DNA from: Candidatus Magasanikbacteria bacterium RIFOXYD12_FULL_33_17
GTDB lineage: Bacteria > Patescibacteriota > Patescibacteriia > Magasanikbacterales > UBA922
NCBI GenBank assembly: GCA_001783255.1
Contig: MFRB01000001.1
Span: 1-12,867 of the forward strand
DNA: 12,867 bases
Direction: 5' to 3'
The position numbers were made by a program, and so were the translations under genes. The notes beneath the pieces were generated by a model. It saw nothing but the letters and a program-made list of their open reading frames with translations, made no database searches and had not been told where the DNA came from. Below, piece after piece: positions 1-7,450 of the stretch. Positions within the stretch are counted from its first letter, which is position 1; the number at the start of each line of letters is the position of its first letter.

Positions 1-1736
1 TTTTTGTTGTCACTTTCATTAAAATAAGTAAAAATTGACTGTGCTACACGAGGACCAACATCACTCAAATTTTCCAATTCTTCTTTTGAAGCTTCTTGCA
101 ATTTTTGTAAACTAGAAAAATGATCTGCCAATTTTTCAGCAGTCTCCACACCTACATGCAAAATACCAAGAGCAAAAATAAATCTAGCAAAAGTAACTTT
201 TTTAGCATTATCAATTGCTTCAATCAGATTTTGAGCTGACTTACTAGCAAATCTTTCCAACACTTCCAAATCGCCTAGTTTCAAAGTAAAAATATCTGCA
301 ACATTTTTTATCAAGCCTTCATCAAGCAATTGTTCCACAATCTTTTCTCCCATACCATCAATATTGAAAGCTTTTTTGGAAACAAAGTGAATGATATTTT
401 CCAATTCTTTGGCATAGCATTTATTATTACTACAAATAAGAGCCACACCTTCTTTAATATCTCCAGTAGCCAAACCATACTTCTGTACTTCGCTATGGCA
501 AACTGGACAATTTTTTGGTTGTCGCACTTTCTTTTCTTCACCAGTTCGAAGCTTATCCAAAACTCTGACAACTTTTGGAATAATATCTCCTGCTTTTTCA
601 ACAACAACTGTATCACCAACACGAACTCCCAATCTTTCAATCTCATCGAAATTATGAAGGGTAGCATGTGTCACAGTCGTACCTGCGAGCTTGACTGGCT
701 CCATCAGAGCCACAGGAGTCAAAGCACCTGTACGACCAACTTGCCAATAAATTTCTTTTATTTTACTAGTTCCTTGTTCTGCTGGAAACTTGAGAGCAAT
801 CGCCCAACGAGGAGACTTACCCGTAAAACCCAAAGCTTTTTGGTACTTGATCTTGTTTATTTTTATGACAACTCCATCTATCCAAAAACCAAAACTATTT
901 TTTTTCTTTTGTAATTTTTCATAAAAATCCCAAATAGCATCCATATTTTTGCATACCTGCCAATGTTTGTCAGTCAAAAAACCAAGCTTATCCAAAAGTA
1001 ATAATTCTTCCTCTTGTGAATTTATTTGTAAAATGTTTTCATCAACTTTGGAAATATCATAAGTCGTAAGTCCAAGTTTTCTGTCCGATACAATCTGTGG
1101 ATCAAGTTGACGAATAGTACCAGCCGCAGCATTGCGAGGATTTGCAAAAAGGGCTTCCCCTGTTTTTTCCCTCTGTTTATTTATTGTCGCCAGCATTTTG
1201 GCTGACAACCAAACTTCTCCTTCTGCCACGATATCTATGTTTTGTTTCAATCTCAAAGGTACAGAATGTATTGTCTTGACATTGACAGTTACATCTTCAC
1301 CTACTTTTCCATCTCCTCTAGTAGCTGCCGTTTCCAAAATACCATTTTTGTAAGTAAGTACCATGTGCAAACCATCTATCTTCAATTCACACATATAATC
1401 CAAATCATCGGGACGTCTTCCCAATTCTTTTTCCAAAATTTTCAAATTTCTTTCTTGCCAATCATCTAGATCTTCACGGTTAAAAGCATCATCAAAAGAC
1501 CACTGTGTGACAGTATGAGTAATTTTGTTAAACTTATCCAAAGGTTTGCCAGCAACCCGCTGAGTTGGTGAATCTGCTGTAATAATTTCAGGATGCAAGC
1601 TTTCAATTTTACGAAGTTCATCCATGAGACCATCATACATTTGATCAGTCACTTCTGGGTCATTCAAAACATGATAGCGATAACGCAAATCATCGATTTG
1701 TTCACGGAGTTTTTTAATTTTCTTTAAGTCTAACAT
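1..1736 (-). CDS. ligA: NAD-dependent DNA ligase LigA, 3' end beyond left edge
   Basis: Seals nicks in duplex DNA using NAD+ in replication and repair. The reading frame is open to the left edge and gives 578 codons from ATG at 1734-1736. In order: the N-terminal NMN-binding (Ia-like) helices (residues 1-65, with YxYD-type DQMYDGLMDEL near 31-41), the adenylation domain with the active-site lysine K119 in CELKIDG and the TRGDG motif at 139-143, an OB fold, a four-cysteine zinc finger (C410, C413, C435, C440), and helix-hairpin-helix repeats including FNIDGMGEKIVEQLL. LigA is usually about 670 residues, so roughly the last 90, mainly the BRCT domain, should lie outside the window. No clear Shine-Dalgarno precedes the start (ATTGAGT then ATG). 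It is separated by 175 bases from the prepilin peptidase gene and is probably a separate transcription unit. Identification is certain; only completeness is unknown. Confidence 0.97.
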   Translation of the reverse strand, partial: MLDLKKIKKLREQIDDLRYRYHVLNDPEVTDQMYDGLMDELRKIESLHPEIITADSPTQRVAGKPLDKFNKITHTVTQWSFDDAFNREDLDDWQERNLKILEKELGRRPDDLDYMCELKIDGLHMVLTYKNGILETAATRGDGKVGEDVTVNVKTIHSVPLRLKQNIDIVAEGEVWLSAKMLATINKQREKTGEALFANPRNAAAGTIRQLDPQIVSDRKLGLTTYDISKVDENILQINSQEEELLLLDKLGFLTDKHWQVCKNMDAIWDFYEKLQKKKNSFGFWIDGVVIKINKIKYQKALGFTGKSPRWAIALKFPAEQGTSKIKEIYWQVGRTGALTPVALMEPVKLAGTTVTHATLHNFDEIERLGVRVGDTVVVEKAGDIIPKVVRVLDKLRTGEEKKVRQPKNCPVCHSEVQKYGLATGDIKEGVALICSNNKCYAKELENIIHFVSKKAFNIDGMGEKIVEQLLDEGLIKNVADIFTLKLGDLEVLERFASKSAQNLIEAIDNAKKVTFARFIFALGILHVGVETAEKLADHFSSLQKLQEASKEELENLSDVGPRVAQSIFTYFNESDNK

Positions 1737-1768
1737 ACTCAATATAAATATATTTATTTGTTTTAATA

Positions 1769-1871
1769 AAATTGAGATAAAATATATTTAACAAATAAAA
1801 ACTATTATCTTTACCTTATCTCATTATCTCTATTTTATTTATATATGAAGAAGAAATAAATTGAGATAAAA
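1769..1871. repeat. Cluster of four TGAGATAA-type repeats upstream of ligA
   Basis: The octamer TGAGATAA occurs at 1773-1780 and 1862-1869 on the plus strand, each inside an identical 14-mer AAATTGAGATAAAA (1769-1782 and 1858-1871). Between them lie the inverted copies TTATCTCA (1816-1823) and TTATCTC (1824-1830), back to back. The central copies could pair with either outer copy, giving alternative hairpins with loops of about 35-38 bases, or the set could be an operator. It lies 33-135 bases upstream of the ligA start. No convincing -35/-10 pair for ligA was found here. The function is unknown; only the repeat arrangement is directly seen. Confidence 0.55.
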
Positions 1872-1911
1872 AATTTTCTGTGTAATCTTCAAAAATCAGT
1901 TTAAATCAGTG

Positions 1912-2688
1912 TCAAAAAACAAGCCTAAAATACCACTCCAAAATATGTGTCCCAAAAAACATAGTAATGAAAGTAGCAACTGTCAAATATGTTCCAAAAG
2001 CCACTTCATTTTTCATACCTTTTTTCTTACTCAAAACTAAAAAGATACTAATAAAACCTCCAATTATATAAGCCAACCATAAAGCTAATAAAAGCAATTT
2101 CCACCCTAATAAAATACCCATCAAAAAACCGATTCTAATATCGCCACCACCTACCCATTTACCTTTGGAAACAATAAATTGTAATAAGAAAAAACTAGCA
2201 CCAACCACAGCTCCAATTATCATCGATAGCCAACTAGCTCCCAAAAATAAAGAAATTAAAAAAAATAACAAAGACGAACCCAAAGTAACAGAATCAGAGA
2301 CTTCCATATACTTAAAATCATACACAAAAACAAAAGCTAAAACAAAAATTACCAAACAATCTCTAATTATAGAAAGTATTGAAAAATCAGCAAAACTAAA
2401 ATAATAAAAAAGAACAAAAACAAATAAAAGTCCCATTACTAATTCTACAGCAGGATACTGCCAAGAAATTTTTTCTTTACAATTTCGACATTTAGTTTTC
2501 AATAACAAAAAACTCAATACTGGGATATTATCATACCAATTTATTTGCTTATGACAGTTAGGACACTCTGACCTAGTCCATAGAGACTTTTTTTTATAGA
2601 GACGCCATTCTAAAGCATTCAAAAAACTTCCAAAAATCAAACCAAAAACAAATAATAAAAAATATAGTAAAAAAATCAACAAAATCAT
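1912..2688 (-). CDS. pilD: Type IV prepilin peptidase (A24 family)
   Basis: Integral-membrane aspartic protease that removes the short leader from type IV prepilins and usually N-methylates the new N terminus. It is 258 residues long, near the family norm. The N-terminal segment ends in GSFLN (20-24), followed by the cytoplasmic zinc-binding loop with two CxxC pairs (C42/C45 and C67/C70), as in bifunctional PilD enzymes. The catalytic aspartates are probably D124 (VYDFKYMEVSD) and D183 in the GGGDIRIG motif, and a late AFGTYL motif (230-235) matches the family FG-x-x-L element. Several hydrophobic helices fill the rest. The ATG start has no Shine-Dalgarno, but an extended -10 promoter sits about 39 bases upstream, directly after the pilin terminator. 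Its substrate is presumably the pilin encoded next to it at 2804-3247. Confidence 0.95.
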   Translation of the reverse strand: MILLIFLLYFLLFVFGLIFGSFLNALEWRLYKKKSLWTRSECPNCHKQINWYDNIPVLSFLLLKTKCRNCKEKISWQYPAVELVMGLLFVFVLFYYFSFADFSILSIIRDCLVIFVLAFVFVYDFKYMEVSDSVTLGSSLLFFLISLFLGASWLSMIIGAVVGASFFLLQFIVSKGKWVGGGDIRIGFLMGILLGWKLLLLALWLAYIIGGFISIFLVLSKKKGMKNEVAFGTYLTVATFITMFFGTHILEWYFRLVF

Positions 2689-2726
2689 AATATCTGTTAT
2701 TTTTAAAATAGTAAAAATACACTAAG

Positions 2727-2735
2727 ATTATAACA
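2727..2735 (-). promoter_or_regulatory. Extended -10 promoter for prepilin peptidase
   Basis: The minus strand reads TGTTATAAT, an exact TGn plus TATAAT extended -10 element. Transcription would start near 2720, leaving a leader of about 32 bases. The -35 position falls in the T-tract of the neighbouring terminator and has no consensus, as is common with extended -10 promoters. Confidence 0.6.
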
Positions 2736-2746
2736 TAAAATTCTAA

Positions 2747-2779
2747 CTTAAAAAAGTCCCAATAGAGGACTTTCTTAAG
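2747..2779 (-). terminator. Rho-independent terminator of the pilin gene
   Basis: The arms CTTAAAAAAGTCC (2747-2759) and GGACTTTCTTAAG (2767-2779) form a 13-bp stem with one G-U pair and a 7-base loop. Read on the minus strand, the inner stem is followed by six T residues. It lies 25 bases downstream of the tandem TAA stops of the pilin gene and separates it from the prepilin peptidase promoter. Confidence 0.8.
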
Positions 2780-2803
2780 AAGTATAATAATAACTTTTAC
2801 TTA

Positions 2804-3247
2804 TTATTGATTCATACCAGATTCAGAGGCTGTGATAGCACCTAAACCAAAACCACCGGCACCAACTTCTAAAGTTGCAGTGATAGTATAAGTAGTACCA
2901 GTACCTGTAGAAGTATATTGGTAAAATTCATTAGTACCAGGACCTTTTGGAACAAGACCCATATAAGGAGTTGCGCAACCAGCGGCAGCCCAACCTAAAT
3001 CACTATTATTCAAACAAGTAGCAGTTGTATCACCTAAAGCGACAGCGGCTGTTGAAGTAGGATAATGATTATTATCAGTATAATACAATTCAAGAGCTGT
3101 TTGAACTTGTTTGATATCTGAAAGACGTTTTGCATCGTTAGCCTTTTGACGTGCTGAACCCAAAGCTACAACAGCTAAAGTAGAAAGCACACCAATAATG
3201 GCGATAACAACCAAAAGTTCGATCAAAGTAAAACCTTTTTTATTCAT
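2804..3247 (-). CDS. Type IV pilin / pseudopilin with class III-like N terminus
   Basis: Structural subunit of a type IV pilus or competence pseudopilus. With the start at ATG 3245-3247 it is 147 residues. The leader is MNKKG, cleaved before F6 (GFTLIELLVV), and E10 is the conserved Glu5 of the mature pilin. The hydrophobic stretch to about residue 30 leads into the amphipathic helix (ARQKANDAKRLSDIKQVQTALELYY), then YPTSTAAV and a small globular head with C78 and C91, which may form a disulfide. The end is rich in G, T and S. A GTG nine bases upstream would add three residues but lies inside the Shine-Dalgarno, so I reject it. The gene has the strongest ribosome site in the window, tandem TAA TAA stops and its own terminator, which suggests high expression. 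Major versus minor pilin cannot be decided. Confidence 0.93.
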   Translation of the reverse strand: MNKKGFTLIELLVVIAIIGVLSTLAVVALGSARQKANDAKRLSDIKQVQTALELYYTDNNHYPTSTAAVALGDTTATCLNNSDLGWAAAGCATPYMGLVPKGPGTNEFYQYTSTGTGTTYTITATLEVGAGGFGLGAITASESGMNQ

Positions 3248-3255
3248 TCTTATCA

Positions 3256-3265
3256 CCCCCCTCCC
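3256..3265 (-). promoter_or_regulatory. Strong Shine-Dalgarno of the pilin gene
   Basis: The minus strand reads GGGAGGGGGG then TGATAAGA then ATG, so the G-run ends 8 bases before the start codon. It fixes the start at 3247 and excludes the GTG at 3254-3256, whose first base is part of this run. Most other genes here have no recognisable Shine-Dalgarno. Confidence 0.85.
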
Positions 3266-3298
3266 TTTTTTTCAAGAATAATTTCATAATTCCTTTAT

Positions 3299-3679
3299 TT
3301 ATAGTTGTAAAACAGTTTTCACTTTACTTACAGTTTCAGAAGGTTTAAAGTGTGCTTTGATTAAGTAATCAACAGCACCCAACTCTAATCCTTTTTCTAC
3401 ATCATCTTTTTGTCCAAGATTTGTCAATAATATAACAGGGATTTTTTCCAAACTTTTGTCTTTTTTCAAATTTTCTAAAACAGCGAAACCATCCATTTTT
3501 GGCATCAACACATCTAATAAAATAATATCTGGCTTTTTCTTTTTGGCCATATCCAAACCTTCCAAACCATCAGCCGCTACAAATACTTTAAACTTCTCTA
3601 ATTCAAATTTAGTTTTGTAAATATTACCAAGAAAAGTATCATCCTCTATGAGTAATACAACGGGGACTTGCTTTACCAT
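3299..3679 (-). CDS. Single-domain response regulator (CheY-like receiver)
   Basis: Phosphorylation-controlled signalling protein made only of a receiver domain (126 residues), with no DNA-binding output domain. The hallmark residues are all present: acidic pocket E12, D13 and D14, phospho-acceptor D56 in LLDVLMPKMDG, switch T86, and K108 in VDYLIKAHF. The last position is normally KP, and here KA replaces it. It lies between pilM and the pilin, with its own extended -10 promoter about 27 bases upstream and 51 bases to the pilin start, so it and the pilin are probably co-transcribed. By position it may act on pilus function, as PilG/PilH do in twitching bacteria, but that is inference. No histidine kinase is present in the window. 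Confidence 0.93.
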   Translation of the reverse strand: MVKQVPVVLLIEDDTFLGNIYKTKFELEKFKVFVAADGLEGLDMAKKKKPDIILLDVLMPKMDGFAVLENLKKDKSLEKIPVILLTNLGQKDDVEKGLELGAVDYLIKAHFKPSETVSKVKTVLQL

Positions 3680-3705
3680 AAGAAAAATTAGTTTATATTA
3701 ATCAA

Positions 3706-3735
3706 ATTATAACAAAATAAATAGTATTTACACAA
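3706..3735 (-). promoter_or_regulatory. Promoter for response regulator and pilin
   Basis: The minus strand has TTGTGT (3730-3735), an 18-base spacer, and TATAAT (3706-3711) preceded by TGT, giving an exact extended -10 element. The predicted start is near 3699, leaving a leader of about 20 bases. This separates the regulator and pilin from pilM as a transcription unit. Confidence 0.65.
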
Positions 3736-3741
3736 ACTGCT

Positions 3742-3750
3742 TGTGGATAA
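3742..3750 (-). promoter_or_regulatory. Perfect DnaA-box match upstream of the response regulator
   Basis: The minus strand reads TTATCCACA, matching the DnaA-box consensus TTATNCACA exactly. It sits 6 bases upstream of the proposed -35 element and just after the pilM stop codon. A single 9-mer in AT-rich DNA could be chance, and I noticed no cluster of boxes that would indicate an origin. Confidence 0.35.
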
Positions 3751-3752
3751 AA

Positions 3753-4898
3753 TCAAAAATTTCTAAGAGCCAAGCCAATAGCAACAGACATTCTAGGGCC
3801 CAAACTATCCAAAATTTTGTTGATACCATCCTGATGCATAACTCTTGCCCAAGGGTTACCAATAAAAACTTTTACATCAAACTGACTTGCAATATAATCT
3901 TTTATTACTGGAAATAAACTAGAACCTCCTGACAAAACAATCTTTTCAGGATGTTTACCTTTGTTACCATTTTGTTTCAAATATAAATCAAAACTATATT
4001 TTATTTCTTTGACAATAGGATCCAATATTTGCATAAAAAGATCAGAAGACAAATGAGGAGAATCAATGGATAAACTAAGTTTTATTTTGTTTGCAGTAAT
4101 TTCATCAAAACCAAGTGAAGAAGAAAGTATCTTATCAAAATCATTACCACCAATATGCAAACTTCTGTAAGTCATAGGTGTAGAATTGTCTATAATGAAA
4201 AAATTTGTTCTCTCAGCTCCTACATCTACAATCATAGAAACAGCAGTATCATGTCCAACCAAAGATCTAGTCAAAGCAAAAGCTTCTGTCTCTAGTTCCA
4301 TTAATTCCAAACCTGCTTTTTGAAAAATAGCTGAATAAAAAGATATTAACATCTTAGGAGCCGCCGTCACCAAAAGACTAATATTGCCATTATCATGATT
4401 TGTAGCAATTTTCTGTGGAATTATTTGCATATCATCCACCGAATATGGTACCAACTTAGCAATCTCTGAACGAACAATAGTTGGTATCATTTTTTCTTCT
4501 ACTTTTGGTAGGTTCATCACAGTATGAAAAACTTGTGAAACAGGCAGACTAGAAGAAGCATGCGTAGACTGTACTTTGGCTTGTTTCAACAAAAATTTCA
4601 ACATGCCAGCATATTCATTGATACGTGTATCTTTCATCAATAATTCATTGATGCGTTCGGCATCTTTCTTTTTTTTGTTTTCATTATCTACTGGAGAATA
4701 CTGTTTATTATTTTCTCTATTTAATTCATCAATATTTTTTTCTTCAGCATTATGCAAATGAATATCTAGCTTTTGTTCTAGAATTCCATAAGTCCAAAGT
4801 TGTGGTCTATTTTTGGTGTTTTTTAATTCCACAATTTTCAAACCATGCGCACCAATATCTACACCTAAATAACTTTTTTCTTTTGATAATATTCCCAT
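3753..4898 (-). CDS. pilM: Type IV pilus assembly actin-like ATPase PilM
   Basis: Cytoplasmic actin/FtsA-fold protein that normally binds the PilN tail and helps organise the pilus inner-membrane platform. It is 381 residues from ATG 4896-4898. Nucleotide-binding motifs appear in order: YLGVDIGAHGLKIVEL (10-25), IVDVGAERTNF (223-233) and IVLSGGSSLFPVI (320-332). FIGNPWARV (345-353) and SVAIGLALR (371-379) close the fold. Residues about 45-90 form a highly charged, low-complexity insertion after the first strand. An in-frame extension to 4946 is possible, but an extended -10 promoter lies inside it and its sequence is an unrelated hydrophobic stretch, so the shorter start is preferred. No pilN or pilO gene follows, which is unusual compared with pilMNOPQ operons. 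The stop is TGA. Confidence 0.93.
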   Translation of the reverse strand: MGILSKEKSYLGVDIGAHGLKIVELKNTKNRPQLWTYGILEQKLDIHLHNAEEKNIDELNRENNKQYSPVDNENKKKKDAERINELLMKDTRINEYAGMLKFLLKQAKVQSTHASSSLPVSQVFHTVMNLPKVEEKMIPTIVRSEIAKLVPYSVDDMQIIPQKIATNHDNGNISLLVTAAPKMLISFYSAIFQKAGLELMELETEAFALTRSLVGHDTAVSMIVDVGAERTNFFIIDNSTPMTYRSLHIGGNDFDKILSSSLGFDEITANKIKLSLSIDSPHLSSDLFMQILDPIVKEIKYSFDLYLKQNGNKGKHPEKIVLSGGSSLFPVIKDYIASQFDVKVFIGNPWARVMHQDGINKILDSLGPRMSVAIGLALRNF

Positions 4899-4923
4899 AT
4901 TTATTACATATATAAGTGATGAA

Positions 4924-4932
4924 ATTATAGCA
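4924..4932 (-). promoter_or_regulatory. Extended -10 promoter for pilM
   Basis: The minus strand reads TGCTATAAT, an exact extended -10 element. A weak TTGGCT lies 18 bases further upstream. The predicted start is near 4917, about 20 bases before the pilM ATG at 4898, which supports that start over the longer in-frame one. Confidence 0.65.
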
Positions 4933-4989
4933 TAAAACCAAAACAATAGCCAATAGAACTAAGTCATTTGAAATTTTATTAGATAAATT

Positions 4990-5913
4990 TTATTTAATAT
5001 ACATATTTAAACCACTATCATCCAAATTAAGAAAAACATCTCCTTGCAAATCTGTACGCCAAATAGTACTAGAAGCTATCCTCTCCAAACGACTCAAAAT
5101 ACGACGAGAAGGATGCCCAAATTTATTATCTAAACCACACGAAGCTATAGCCTCATCAGGGCTAACTATTTTCAAAAAATCTTCGCTAGATGAACTATCA
5201 CTCCCATGATGTCCAAGTTTCAAAACATCAGCATCAAGTTGATCACCATAAGTTGCTAGCAAATATTTTTCCAATTCTTCTTCGGCATCTCCCATAAACA
5301 ACAAATTTTTGTCCAAAAACTCCAGTTTGAAAACGATTGAAGTGTTATTAGTATTAGCCTCAACCTTCGAATTCGGTATATTTTTATTATCAACCAAAGA
5401 ATGATCTGGATACAAAATATGCAAAGTAGTACTAGCAATATTCCAGACATCTTCCTTTTTTACTTCAATATAATTAGTATTTTCATTTTGAATAGCTTCC
5501 CAAAAAGATTCCCATAATTGATCCCCATTTTTTGCTATGCCACTATACACAATATTTTTGACCTGAAAACGATTCAAAACTTCTGTGCAACCACCATAAT
5601 GATCAGTATCAGGATGAGTTATCAACAAATAATCAATATCGTGATCATAATATGGCATTACCCGACCCAAAGCTTCCAAAATACGACCATCAATAGCACA
5701 ATCTACCAACATTTGTTCACCATCTGGAAATTCAATAAAACTTGCATCCCCTTGACCAACATCTAAATAAGTTACTTTTAAACCAATGGAATTAGTAATA
5801 TTTTCACCAGCAACTTGTTGGATATTTTCTACTACTTTATTCTTTTTAACAAAAAAAATCATTCCACAAATAATTACTAAAATTAACAAAAGAACTAGTT
5901 GCATTTTTTTCAT
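4990..5913 (-). CDS. ComEC-type metallo-beta-lactamase protein, membrane-anchored
   Basis: Corresponds to the C-terminal MBL domain of ComEC/Rec2, here encoded as a separate protein of 307 residues. In natural transformation this domain is thought to degrade the non-transported DNA strand outside the membrane. Residues 5-22 form a single membrane anchor, placing the catalytic domain outside the cell membrane. Motifs: DVGQGDASF (51-59), THPDTDH (99-105, the HxDxDH metal site), NNTSIVFKL (189-197), LLFMGDAE (204-211), KLGHHGSDSSS (232-242) and GHPSRRIL (266-273), the usual order for ComEC-like MBLs. ATG at 5911-5913 overlaps the comEC stop as ATGA, implying translational coupling. No terminator was seen before pilM. 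The activity is inferred, and stand-alone proteins of this family are also annotated simply as MBL-fold hydrolases. Confidence 0.92.
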   Translation of the reverse strand: MKKMQLVLLLILVIICGMIFFVKKNKVVENIQQVAGENITNSIGLKVTYLDVGQGDASFIEFPDGEQMLVDCAIDGRILEALGRVMPYYDHDIDYLLITHPDTDHYGGCTEVLNRFQVKNIVYSGIAKNGDQLWESFWEAIQNENTNYIEVKKEDVWNIASTTLHILYPDHSLVDNKNIPNSKVEANTNNTSIVFKLEFLDKNLLFMGDAEEELEKYLLATYGDQLDADVLKLGHHGSDSSSSEDFLKIVSPDEAIASCGLDNKFGHPSRRILSRLERIASSTIWRTDLQGDVFLNLDDSGLNMYIK

Positions 5914-7415
5914 ATTTTCTTAGTTTTAGAATGTTTATAAACCCAAAAAATTATTAATAAATAAAATATAATCATCATCCACAAGGAAAATGTAAGATCA
6001 ATCACTGCAAAAGATAAATTAGCAAAAAATGTTACCACTACCACAATATACTTCATCATAATAAAAGCTAACCAAGACAAAACTTCTGCCAAAGGTAAAA
6101 AAATAAAACTCAAAACTACCACAAAAAAACCAGCAAACATAATCCAAGGCAAAATCCACAAAATAAAAATATTGACTAGAGGAGAAACAACAGACAAGCG
6201 ATTGAATTGATATAAAATAAGTGGCAAAGTGGCGATAATAGCACCTAATGTTGTTATTAGAGATTCTTTGATACCAAAAATTTCTGGCATCTTAGCAAAA
6301 TATTTTTCAATAATAGGTACAATGTAAATAAGTCCTAAAGTAGAAATAAAAGAAAGCTGAAAACCAACATCCCAAACTAAAATATAAGGATTTTGCAAAG
6401 CCATAAGTGTGGCTGTCAAAACCATAACATTGGAAATTTTGGCTTTACGACCAATCTGCTTAGTAAGTAAAACCAATACTCCCATAAAGCCAGCTCGTAC
6501 AACAGAAGCACTAGCCCCTGCAAAAATTATAAAAACAATAATACCAAAGACAATAAACCAAAAAGCTTTTTTGCGAGGAATATAAAGATTAACACACAGA
6601 GCAATGAGAATAGTCGAAATAATCGTAATATTATAACCAGAAATAGCCACAATATGAGTCACACCTGTCCGACTAAACAGGTCATTCAAAGTTCCCAAAC
6701 CACCTCTGTAACCGTACAGAAGCCCCGCCATAAAGCTAGCATAAGGTTCGTGCCATAATCTATTGATTTTGTTTGCAATAACCATTTTTACTTGAAATAT
6801 GCCCTTTAAGAAAGAATTACCTTCGCCCTCCCCTATTTTTTCAATTTTACTAGGTGTACAATCCACAAAAACACCATAACGTGCTAAATATTTATCATAC
6901 TGAAAATCTTCTATAGGCTCCGGTTTTTTCAAAAGACAAGTCAGACGTAATTTGTCACCATATTCATAACGTGGATACAAAGTTGATTTGAAATAAAAAT
7001 TACCTTGTACTTTGTTCTTTTTATAGGCTAATTGATTATTTTTTTTGTCAGAAATAAATTGGGCAGAAACAATATAACGCACACCATCTAGACGAATGTC
7101 TGGTTCAGAACTAACAAAACCTTCTACAACTTTGGTATTACCAACATAATATAACAAATTTTTATTATTATTTTGAGGTATAGTCACTAAATAACGAACC
7201 AAGCCAAAAATGAAAAATAAAAAACACAACAAAACAAATCTACCAAAAATATTTTTCCAAAATATAATCAACAAAGAAAATAAAACTACAATACTAGTCA
7301 ATAAAAACAACCAAGAAAAACTAAAATCAAAAATAGAAATTATAATTATAGCCAACAAAAAAGAAAAGCAGAACAAAAAAAATGTCCTGCTTTTTGATTT
7401 TAAAAAATTATTCAT
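5910..7415 (-). CDS. comEC: ComEC/Rec2 DNA-uptake channel lacking its MBL domain
   Basis: Inner-membrane channel that carries single-stranded DNA into the cytoplasm during transformation. It is 501 residues from ATG 7413-7415. The N-terminal part has membrane segments (about 11-75), then an OB-like DUF4131 region (about 90-190, with C160 and C186). The Competence domain follows: SRTGVTHIVAISGYNITII (248-266), FAGASASVVRAGFMG (298-312) and WDVGFQLSFISTLGLI (348-363), all hallmark stretches, among many hydrophobic helices to residue 490. It ends in a basic tail rather than the MBL domain, which is supplied by the next gene through an ATGA overlap. A TTG 24 bases upstream is in frame but lies before the AGGGGGG ribosome site, so it is rejected. 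The gap to the upstream 476-residue gene is 35 bases, suggesting one operon. Confidence 0.95.
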   Translation of the reverse strand: MNNFLKSKSRTFFLFCFSFLLAIIIISIFDFSFSWLFLLTSIVVLFSLLIIFWKNIFGRFVLLCFLFFIFGLVRYLVTIPQNNNKNLLYYVGNTKVVEGFVSSEPDIRLDGVRYIVSAQFISDKKNNQLAYKKNKVQGNFYFKSTLYPRYEYGDKLRLTCLLKKPEPIEDFQYDKYLARYGVFVDCTPSKIEKIGEGEGNSFLKGIFQVKMVIANKINRLWHEPYASFMAGLLYGYRGGLGTLNDLFSRTGVTHIVAISGYNITIISTILIALCVNLYIPRKKAFWFIVFGIIVFIIFAGASASVVRAGFMGVLVLLTKQIGRKAKISNVMVLTATLMALQNPYILVWDVGFQLSFISTLGLIYIVPIIEKYFAKMPEIFGIKESLITTLGAIIATLPLILYQFNRLSVVSPLVNIFILWILPWIMFAGFFVVVLSFIFLPLAEVLSWLAFIMMKYIVVVVTFFANLSFAVIDLTFSLWMMIIFYLLIIFWVYKHSKTKKI

Positions 7416-7418
7416 AAT

Positions 7419-7425
7419 CCCCCCT
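7419..7425 (-). promoter_or_regulatory. Purine-rich ribosome site of comEC
   Basis: The minus strand reads AGGGGGG followed by ATT and ATG. The run ends 3 bases before the ATG at 7413-7415 and decides the start against the upstream in-frame TTG at 7437-7439. The pilin and comEC genes are the only two in the window with such a G-run. Confidence 0.65.
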
Positions 7426-7450
7426 AAATTTATCCGCAATGATCTGCGTT

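Noticed and set aside
330..1469. Plus-strand open frames opposite ligA
   Set aside because: They lie antisense to a continuous, motif-complete ligA frame and show no recognisable protein features.
3742..3750. Replication origin
   Set aside because: Only one DnaA-box match was noticed and there is no dnaA or dnaN gene nearby.
4899..4946. Longer pilM start at 4946
   Set aside because: The added 16 residues contain the extended -10 promoter, and the conserved fold begins right after the downstream ATG.
7416..7439. TTG start for comEC at 7439
   Set aside because: The AGGGGGG ribosome site lies between this TTG and the ATG at 7415.
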